From Cyclobacteriaceae bacterium (GTDB lineage: Bacteria > Bacteroidota > Bacteroidia > Cytophagales > Cyclobacteriaceae), in assembly GCA_958296015.1 (NCBI GenBank), contig CATQIH010000020.1:62001-126000 (forward strand): 64,000 bases of DNA, written 5' to 3'. Positions 58,620-64,000 of the stretch are shown here, in pieces. The notes under the pieces are model-generated. The model searched no databases and was not told the origin of the DNA. It worked only from the letters and a program-made list of their open reading frames with translations. Numbering within the stretch: position 1 is the first letter of the stretch; each line of letters opens with the position of its first letter. Position numbers and translations under genes: made by a program.

Positions 58620-59942
58620 ATGAAAAAATTTATTACCACTATCCAGCATATTTTTGCTATTGAAGAACTCAGATCAAGAATTCTCAATACCATTGGTTTT
58701 CTGATCATTTTTCGATTGGGAAGTTATGTCGTATTGCCAGGAGTAGACACTTCTGTTCTTTCTGCTAGTACTACAGATGGTGGTATATTTGGTTTGTTGA
58801 ATACGTTTTTGGGAGGTGCATTTAGCCGGGCCTCCGTTTTTGGGTTGGGAATTATGCCATACATTTCAGCCTCTATTGTCATTCAGTTGCTAACAGTGGC
58901 AATTCCTTATTTTCAAAAGTTACAAAAAGAAGGCGATACTGGCAGGAAAAAGATTAACCAGATTACCAGGGTACTGACCATTTTTGTTACACTCGGACAA
59001 ACAGTGGCCTATTTGTCGTATGCAGTGCCCAAAGAGGCTATTGTAGTAGACCAGACTTTCTTCACGATTTCGTCTATGATTATCCTTACCTCAGGCACTA
59101 TATTCTGTATGTGGCTAGGTGAAAAGATTACGGAAAAAGGAATAGGCAATGGTATTTCCATGCTGATTATGATCGGTATTATTTCCCGTTTTCCGGGAGC
59201 CATTGTAGCAGAGTTTTTATCCAAAGGCACCAATGGGTTATTATTGTTCGTCATCGAAATGGTAGCTTTGTTTTTTGTAGTAATGGCTGCTGTAATGCTC
59301 ACACAGGCAGTGAGAAGAATTCCGGTGCAATACGCCAAGCAAGTAGTAGGTAATAAAGTATACGGTGGGCAACGTCAGTATATTCCTATCAAAGTGAACG
59401 CTTCTGGTGTGATGCCGATTATCTTCGCGCAGTCTCTGATGTTTCTCCCTGGTTTATTAGCCGGGCTATGGGCAGATTCCAGCGATATTGCTTCATCTAT
59501 CGGACAGACATTTGCTGACTTTACATCTTGGCAATATAATGTTGTGTTTGCTGTATTGATCATACTTTTTACGTTCTTCTATACAGCTATCACGATCAAT
59601 TCCAACCAAATTGCGGACGATATGAAACGCAATGGAGGGTTTATACCCGGAGTGAAGCCAGGGCAACCTACGTCAGAATTTATTGATACCATATTATCCC
59701 GAATTACGTTGCCCGGTTCTGTTTTCCTGGCAGCTATTGCCATCCTGCCTGCTATTGCAAGTTTGGTTGGAATTACGACAGAGTTTGCCTACTTCTATGG
59801 AGGTACATCTTTGCTGATCATGGTGGGTGTTATTCTGGATACTTTGCAGCAAATAGAAAGTTACTTGCTAATGAGACACTACGAAGGTCTGATGAAGTCA
59901 GGTAGAGTCAAAGGAAGTTCTCAGAATGCAGCAGTTGCCTAA
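58620..59942 (+). CDS. secY: Preprotein translocase subunit SecY
   Basis: Core of the Sec channel in the inner membrane, which partners SecE of this window. 440 residues with ten hydrophobic helices. Signatures: FRLGSYVVLPGVD near the start, GIMPYISASIVIQLL (plug and TM2 region) and the cytoplasmic loop SNQIADDMKRNGGFIPGVKPGQPT (split here: NSNQIADDMKRN, then GFIPGVKPGQPT). It exports the many signal-peptide proteins seen on the left side. infA follows after 48 bases without the map gene found there in some relatives. Confidence 0.98.
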   Translation: MKKFITTIQHIFAIEELRSRILNTIGFLIIFRLGSYVVLPGVDTSVLSASTTDGGIFGLLNTFLGGAFSRASVFGLGIMPYISASIVIQLLTVAIPYFQKLQKEGDTGRKKINQITRVLTIFVTLGQTVAYLSYAVPKEAIVVDQTFFTISSMIILTSGTIFCMWLGEKITEKGIGNGISMLIMIGIISRFPGAIVAEFLSKGTNGLLLFVIEMVALFFVVMAAVMLTQAVRRIPVQYAKQVVGNKVYGGQRQYIPIKVNASGVMPIIFAQSLMFLPGLLAGLWADSSDIASSIGQTFADFTSWQYNVVFAVLIILFTFFYTAITINSNQIADDMKRNGGFIPGVKPGQPTSEFIDTILSRITLPGSVFLAAIAILPAIASLVGITTEFAYFYGGTSLLIMVGVILDTLQQIESYLLMRHYEGLMKSGRVKGSSQNAAVA

Positions 59943-59990
59943 GAAGCAAGCATATATTATTAAAGACAATTATACATTAGTATATATTTT

Positions 59991-60209
59991 ATGGCAAAAC
60001 AATCTTCCATTGAGCAGGATGGAACTATCATAGAGGCATTATCAAACGCAATGTTCAGGGTAGAACTTGAAAATGGCCACCAGGTCATCGCTCATATATC
60101 TGGAAAGATGAGAATGAATTACATTAAGATATTGCCTGGCGATAAGGTGAAACTGGAGATGTCTCCCTACGATCTTACAAAAGGTAGAATAGTTTATAGA
60201 TACAAATAG
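59991..60209 (+). CDS. infA: Translation initiation factor IF-1
   Basis: 72-residue OB-fold protein that blocks the A-site during initiation. [21 protein letters not shown] opens it (21 residues, conserved), then [22 protein letters not shown] and [15 protein letters not shown]. Full family length. Confidence 0.97.
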   Translation: MAKQSSIEQDGTIIEALSNAMFRVELENGHQVIAHISGKMRMNYIKILPGDKVKLEMSPYDLTKGRIVYRYK

Positions 60210-60258
60210 TCATACGCCACATTGGGTTACATGATTGTTAAAGATAAATTTCAAACAT

Positions 60259-60375
60259 ATGAAAGTAAGAGCATCTGTTAAAAAACGTAGTGTCGACTGC
60301 AAGATTGTTCGCAGAAAGGGCAAGCTTTACGTCATCAATAAAAAGAATCCAAAATTTAAGCAAAGGCAAGGATAA
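60259..60375 (+). CDS. rpmJ: 50S ribosomal protein L36, zinc ligands lost
   Basis: 38 residues, [20 protein letters not shown] then a basic end KQRQG. Only one of the three cysteines of the zinc-binding form remains (Cys 14), and the histidine near 33 is replaced by phenylalanine, so this is the zinc-independent form. It sits between infA and rpsM, its standard place, and is too short for most gene finders. Confidence 0.96.
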   Translation: MKVRASVKKRSVDCKIVRRKGKLYVINKKNPKFKQRQG

Positions 60376-60377
60376 TT

Positions 60378-60755
60378 ATGGCTAGAATTTCTGGTGTAGA
60401 TATACCCGATCACAAAAGAGGAGAAGTAGGTCTTACTTCCATTTATGGTATTGGCCGTAGTGCTGCGCGTACTATTCTCAATAAGGCAGGTATTGATATT
60501 GACAAAAAAATTGGCGAGTGGACCGACGAAGAGTCCAATCTGATAAGATCAATCATTGCCGAAGAGTATAAAGTAGAAGGTGTGCTCAAATCTGAAGTGC
60601 AACTTAGCATCAAACGGTTGATGGATATTGGCTGCTATAGAGGATTGAGGCACAGACGTGGATTACCAGTGCGTGGACAGAGAACCAAAAACAATGCGCG
60701 TACCCGCAAAGGTAGACGCAAAACCGTTGCCAATAAGAAGAAAGCTACCAAGTAA
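60378..60755 (+). CDS. rpsM: 30S ribosomal protein S13
   Basis: 30S head protein in contact with P-site tRNA and L5. 125 residues: [33 protein letters not shown] and the basic end [21 protein letters not shown]. It starts two bases after rpmJ. Confidence 0.98.
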   Translation: MARISGVDIPDHKRGEVGLTSIYGIGRSAARTILNKAGIDIDKKIGEWTDEESNLIRSIIAEEYKVEGVLKSEVQLSIKRLMDIGCYRGLRHRRGLPVRGQRTKNNARTRKGRRKTVANKKKATK

Positions 60756-60772
60756 TATACTTTGATTTAATT

Positions 60773-61165
60773 ATGGCTCAAAAGAGAAAAGATAAAGCGA
60801 AAAAAAGGGTTGTTGCTGTTGAAACCGCAGGGCAAGCCCATATCAAAGCGTCTTTCAACAATATCATCATTTCCATTACAAATTCGTCTGGACAGGTTAT
60901 CTCATGGGCATCTGCCGGCAAGATGGGATTTAAAGGTTCGAAAAAGAATACGCCATATGCCGCACAGACAGCCGCTGCTAACTGTGGTCAGGCTGCCTAT
61001 GACTTGGGTATGCGAAAAGTAGAAGTTTTTATCAAAGGCCCTGGTGCCGGTAGAGAATCAGCTATCAGAACATTACAGAATGTAGGTCTTGAAGTAACTA
61101 TGATCAGGGATACCACGCCGCTGCCACATAATGGCTGCCGACCTCCCAAAAGACGACGCGTATAA
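60773..61165 (+). CDS. rpsK: 30S ribosomal protein S11
   Basis: Platform protein near the E-site mRNA. 130 residues: [35 protein letters not shown] and the C-terminal [13 protein letters not shown]. Confidence 0.98.
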   Translation: MAQKRKDKAKKRVVAVETAGQAHIKASFNNIIISITNSSGQVISWASAGKMGFKGSKKNTPYAAQTAAANCGQAAYDLGMRKVEVFIKGPGAGRESAIRTLQNVGLEVTMIRDTTPLPHNGCRPPKRRRV

Positions 61166-61190
61166 TTAAAATATAGAATCAGCATATACT

Positions 61191-61796
61191 ATGGCAAGAT
61201 ATAGAGGCCCTAAATCAAAAGTAGCTAGAAAATTCAACGATCCGATATTTGGTCCTAGCAAAGCTTTGCAAAAGAAAGCTTATCCTCCTGGGCAACACGG
61301 AAGAAACCGCAGAAGAAAGCAGTCTGAATATGCACTACAACTCTCTGCCAAGCAGAAAGCAAAATATACGTACGGGCTGTTAGAAAGACAGTTTGCAAAT
61401 CTTTTTGAGAAGGCCAGCAGAAGCCAGGGTATTACTGGCGAAGTGCTTTTGCAACTTCTGGAATCACGCCTTGATAATGTGGTGTATCGTTTGGGAATTT
61501 CTCCTACCCGAAGAGGTGCCCGGCAACTCGTTATTCACAAACATATCATGGTCAATGGCCATTTGGTGAATGTTCCTTCATTTACCTTGAAACCCAGTGA
61601 TGTTGTGTCTGTCCGCGAAAAGTCAAAATCTTTAGAAGTCATTACCAACAGCGTGATGTCTCATAATCCTAACAAATACCATTGGTTGGAATGGAATTCA
61701 GGTGATCTGACAGGTAAATTTACAAGTCTCCCACCAAGAGAAGACATTCCTGAGAATCTTCAGGAGCAATTGATTGTTGAACTTTACTCTAAGTAA
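61191..61796 (+). CDS. rpsD: 30S ribosomal protein S4
   Basis: Starts assembly of the 30S body; in enterobacteria it also represses the alpha operon. 201 residues: [15 protein letters not shown], the S4 RNA-binding motif [26 protein letters not shown] (about 92-117) and [22 protein letters not shown]. It follows the C-less N-terminus type (no zinc cysteines). Confidence 0.98.
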   Translation: MARYRGPKSKVARKFNDPIFGPSKALQKKAYPPGQHGRNRRRKQSEYALQLSAKQKAKYTYGLLERQFANLFEKASRSQGITGEVLLQLLESRLDNVVYRLGISPTRRGARQLVIHKHIMVNGHLVNVPSFTLKPSDVVSVREKSKSLEVITNSVMSHNPNKYHWLEWNSGDLTGKFTSLPPREDIPENLQEQLIVELYSK

Positions 61797-61852
61797 TTGT
61801 TTATTGTAGTGCATTGCACTGCATCTATCGAACCTAACTTTAAATAATAGAT

Positions 61853-62845
61853 ATGTCTATATTAGCTTTCCAAATGCCTGAAAAGGTGGTTATGGAGAAA
61901 GCAGACAACTTTCATGGTCTGTTTACCTTCAAACCTCTTGAAAAGGGATATGGTGTCACCATTGGTAATGCGCTTAGAAGGATTTTGCTCTCTTCTCTGG
62001 AAGGGTATGCCATCACAGGTATTAAGGTTCCCGGAGTGCTCCATGAGTTTTCTACTATTGAGGGAGTTGTTGAAGATGTTGCTGAAATCATATTAAACTT
62101 GAAAATGGTGCGCTTCAAGAAAGTGACCGATGAGTTTGTAGATAGTAAGATCGTGGTTCCTATCAAAGGAAAAAGTACCCTTACGGGAAGCGATATTCAA
62201 AGTAATACCTCATCTTTTGAAATATTAAATCCTGATCACATCATCTGCCATCTGGATGATGCTGTTGACACCGAGATTGAACTCTACATCGAAAAGGGAA
62301 GAGGCTATGTGCCTTCTGAAGAAAACAAATCTACCGAGCAAACTTTTGGATATATTCCGACAGATGCCGTTTTTACGCCTATCAAAAATGTGAAGTTTAG
62401 CGTTGAAAATACCAGGGTAGAGCAAAAGACTGACTATGAGCAATTGATCGTTGATATCACCACCGATGGGTCTGTTCATCCGGAAGATGCCCTGAAAGGA
62501 GCCGCCAACATATTGATCAAACATTTTATGTTGTTCTCAGATCAGAATATGATTCTGGAAACTCCTCAGCAAGGTGAGCCGGATGCAGTAGATGAGGAAA
62601 TGTTGCACATGCGTAAACTTTTGAAGACACCACTCAACGATTTAGATCTGTCAGTAAGAGCCTACAACTGTTTGAAAGCTGCCGATGTGAAAACGCTGGG
62701 CGACCTGGTGCAACTGGAAATTTCAGATATGATGAAGTTTCGTAACTTTGGAAAGAAATCCCTTGCCGAGCTTGAGCAGTTGGTTCAGGATAAAAATCTG
62801 TCTTTTGGGATGGATTTATCTCGCTACAAACTAGACGAAGATTAA
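61853..62845 (+). CDS. rpoA: DNA-directed RNA polymerase subunit alpha
   Basis: Dimeric platform for beta and beta'. 330 residues: the N-terminal domain (1-235) has [22 protein letters not shown] (assembly helix) and the C-terminal domain (about 250-320) has [23 protein letters not shown] and [14 protein letters not shown], for contact with UP elements and activators. rplQ follows after 50 bases. Confidence 0.99.
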   Translation: MSILAFQMPEKVVMEKADNFHGLFTFKPLEKGYGVTIGNALRRILLSSLEGYAITGIKVPGVLHEFSTIEGVVEDVAEIILNLKMVRFKKVTDEFVDSKIVVPIKGKSTLTGSDIQSNTSSFEILNPDHIICHLDDAVDTEIELYIEKGRGYVPSEENKSTEQTFGYIPTDAVFTPIKNVKFSVENTRVEQKTDYEQLIVDITTDGSVHPEDALKGAANILIKHFMLFSDQNMILETPQQGEPDAVDEEMLHMRKLLKTPLNDLDLSVRAYNCLKAADVKTLGDLVQLEISDMMKFRNFGKKSLAELEQLVQDKNLSFGMDLSRYKLDED

Positions 62846-62895
62846 GTAGACATACGAAAACTCAGCACTCCGGGTGTTGATTTTATAAAGATATC

Positions 62896-63477
62896 ATGAG
62901 ACACGGAAAGAAAATCAATCATTTAGGACGTACTGCTTCACACAGAAAAGCAATGTTGTCCAATATGGCTTCTTCTTTAATTCTTCACAAAAGAATAACA
63001 ACAACAGTTGCCAAAGCAAAAGCACTGCGCAAGTATGTTGAGCCATTAATCACCAAATCAAAAATAGACACTACGCAATCCAGAAGGACTGTCTTTTCCT
63101 ACTTGCAGGATAAAGAGACTTCCCGCATCCTGTTTGACGATGTAGCAGCCAAAATAGCAGACAGGCCCGGTGGGTATACCCGTATTATCAAATTAGGCAA
63201 TCGCCTGGGCGACAATGCGGAAATGTGTATGATGGAACTGGTAGATTTTAACGAGGTTTATACTCCTTCCGAAGACAAGACTGCCAAGAAATCCCGAAGA
63301 AGTCGTAGAGGTGGTAAAAAAGCCAAGTCTACCGACGAAGTAGCAGAGACCAAGGCACCCAAAGCAGCGTCAGCTACTGATGATAAGGTAACAACAGCAG
63401 AGCCTGAGGATGAACCAACATCGGCTAAAGAAGAAAAATCAGAAGATACCGATGAAAGCAAACCCGCTGATCAATAG
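62896..63477 (+). CDS. rplQ: 50S ribosomal protein L17 with a long charged tail
   Basis: Near the exit tunnel. 193 residues: the normal core (1-122; [40 protein letters not shown]) plus a tail of about 70 residues, basic at first ([14 protein letters not shown]), then acidic and rich in Ala, Thr and Glu. The E. coli protein has 127 residues. The tail is low in complexity and probably disordered. Last gene of the block, followed by a strong terminator. Confidence 0.97.
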   Translation: MRHGKKINHLGRTASHRKAMLSNMASSLILHKRITTTVAKAKALRKYVEPLITKSKIDTTQSRRTVFSYLQDKETSRILFDDVAAKIADRPGGYTRIIKLGNRLGDNAEMCMMELVDFNEVYTPSEDKTAKKSRRSRRGGKKAKSTDEVAETKAPKAASATDDKVTTAEPEDEPTSAKEEKSEDTDESKPADQ

Positions 63478-63497
63478 ATTGCTCACAAATTAATATG

Positions 63498-63542
63498 AAA
63501 GGGATTGTGTTCTTTACCCAAAGACGCAATCCCTTTTTTTTT
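63498..63542 (+). terminator. Terminator of the ribosomal-protein block
   Basis: Outer stem AAAGGGATTG (63498-63507) with CAATCCCTTT (63527-63536), inner stem TCTTT/AAAGA (63511-63515 with 63520-63524), then a T-run to 63542. It lies 20 bases after the rplQ stop. Confidence 0.93.
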
Positions 63543-63591
63543 AATAATTTATTCGTAAAATTGCCACAGCAAAACAGAAGAAACTTACCCT

Positions 63592-64000
63592 ATGAAAAAA
63601 GTAAAACGGGCTCCTGCTATTTTATTATTGGATGATGGCTTTGTCTGCAAAGGCCATGCTATTGGAAGAATAGGCACTCATGGTGGAGAGATATGTTTCA
63701 ACACTGGCATGACGGGTTACCAGGAGATTTATACAGACCCTTCCTACTTCGGGCAGATCATCATTAACACTACCTCGCATATCGGTAACTATGGTATATT
63801 GGATAGTGAACAGGAGTCGAGAACGCCCAAGATCAGCGGTGTGGTTGTCAATAACTTTTCTGAAACCTTCAGCCGTGCTAAAGCTGATACTGGTTTGCAG
63901 CAATACCTGGATAAAGCAGGTATCGTAGGCATCACAGACATAGACACCCGAAAACTGGTTAAACATATCCGCACCAAAGGAGCCATGAATGCTATCATTT
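63592..64000 (+). CDS. carA: Carbamoyl-phosphate synthase small subunit, cut by the right edge
   Basis: Glutaminase subunit that feeds ammonia to CarB for pyrimidines and arginine. About 136 residues are visible from ATG at 63592: LLLDDGFVCKGHAIGR, GGEICFNTGMTGYQEIYTDPSYFGQIIINTTSHIGNYGI and GIVGITDIDTRKLVKHIRTKG, all typical of the N-terminal CarA domain. The glutamine amidotransferase half with the catalytic cysteine lies outside the window. It begins 50 bases after the terminator of rplQ. Confidence 0.96.
   Translation, partial: MKKVKRAPAILLLDDGFVCKGHAIGRIGTHGGEICFNTGMTGYQEIYTDPSYFGQIIINTTSHIGNYGILDSEQESRTPKISGVVVNNFSETFSRAKADTGLQQYLDKAGIVGITDIDTRKLVKHIRTKGAMNAII

Overview
The window reads as a chromosomal segment of a Gram-negative Bacteroidota, most likely of the Cytophagales lineage. 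The reasons are type IX secretion signatures (a PorP/SprF-family protein and proteins with C-terminal sorting domains), a lipid A gene (lpxH), and a carboxypeptidase-like regulatory domain on a TonB-dependent receptor. Promoters fit TTG-N(18-20)-TAnnTTTG, the pattern known for the Bacteroidota primary sigma factor. Start codons lack obvious Shine-Dalgarno sequences. The assignment below phylum level is an inference from protein character, not from a search.

Left third (1-32427), mixed housekeeping and envelope genes in short units on both strands. A truncated TonB-dependent receptor runs off the left edge. It is followed by an FKBP/SlyD-like isomerase, a minimal secreted protein, a coupled pair of lpxH and a secreted propeller-like protein, rsfS-ftsH, divergent birA, and ahcY. 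A lipopolysaccharide/glycan cluster follows: two GT4-type glycosyltransferases, a methyltransferase, a WaaE-like GT2 and a GT9 heptosyltransferase. Next come a PorP/SprF-SPOR fusion, a DUF819 membrane protein, a 1794-residue M6 metalloprotease with leucine-rich repeats and seven tandem sandwich repeats, holA, a 1056-residue TPR protein, nadD, frr-pyrH, an orphan biotin carrier protein and an M1 aminopeptidase lipoprotein.

Right two thirds (32437-63477), one very long co-directional block of information-processing genes. The order is tRNA-Tyr, tRNA-Gly, tRNA-Thr, tuf, tRNA-Trp, secE, nusG, rplKAJL, rpoB, rpoC, a DUF3467 gene, rpsL, rpsG, fusA, rpsJ, then after a terminator and a new promoter rplC-rplD-rplW-rplB-rpsS-rplV-rpsC-rplP-rpmC-rpsQ-rplN-rplX-rplE-rpsN, a further internal promoter, rpsH-rplF-rplR-rpsE-rpmD-rplO-secY-infA-rpmJ-rpsM-rpsK-rpsD-rpoA-rplQ, and a strong terminator. 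carA begins at the right edge and is cut. rpmD (59 aa) and rpmJ (38 aa) are short genes that are easily missed.

No CRISPR array, insertion sequence, phage, defence island or rRNA was seen. I found no convincing wholly new system. The points most worth follow-up are the PorP/SprF-SPOR fusion, the architecture of the M6 protease, the minimal sorting-domain protein, the transcription punctuation inside the ribosomal superoperon (hairpins, terminator, internal promoters), and obligate TTG starts, notably for rpoB.
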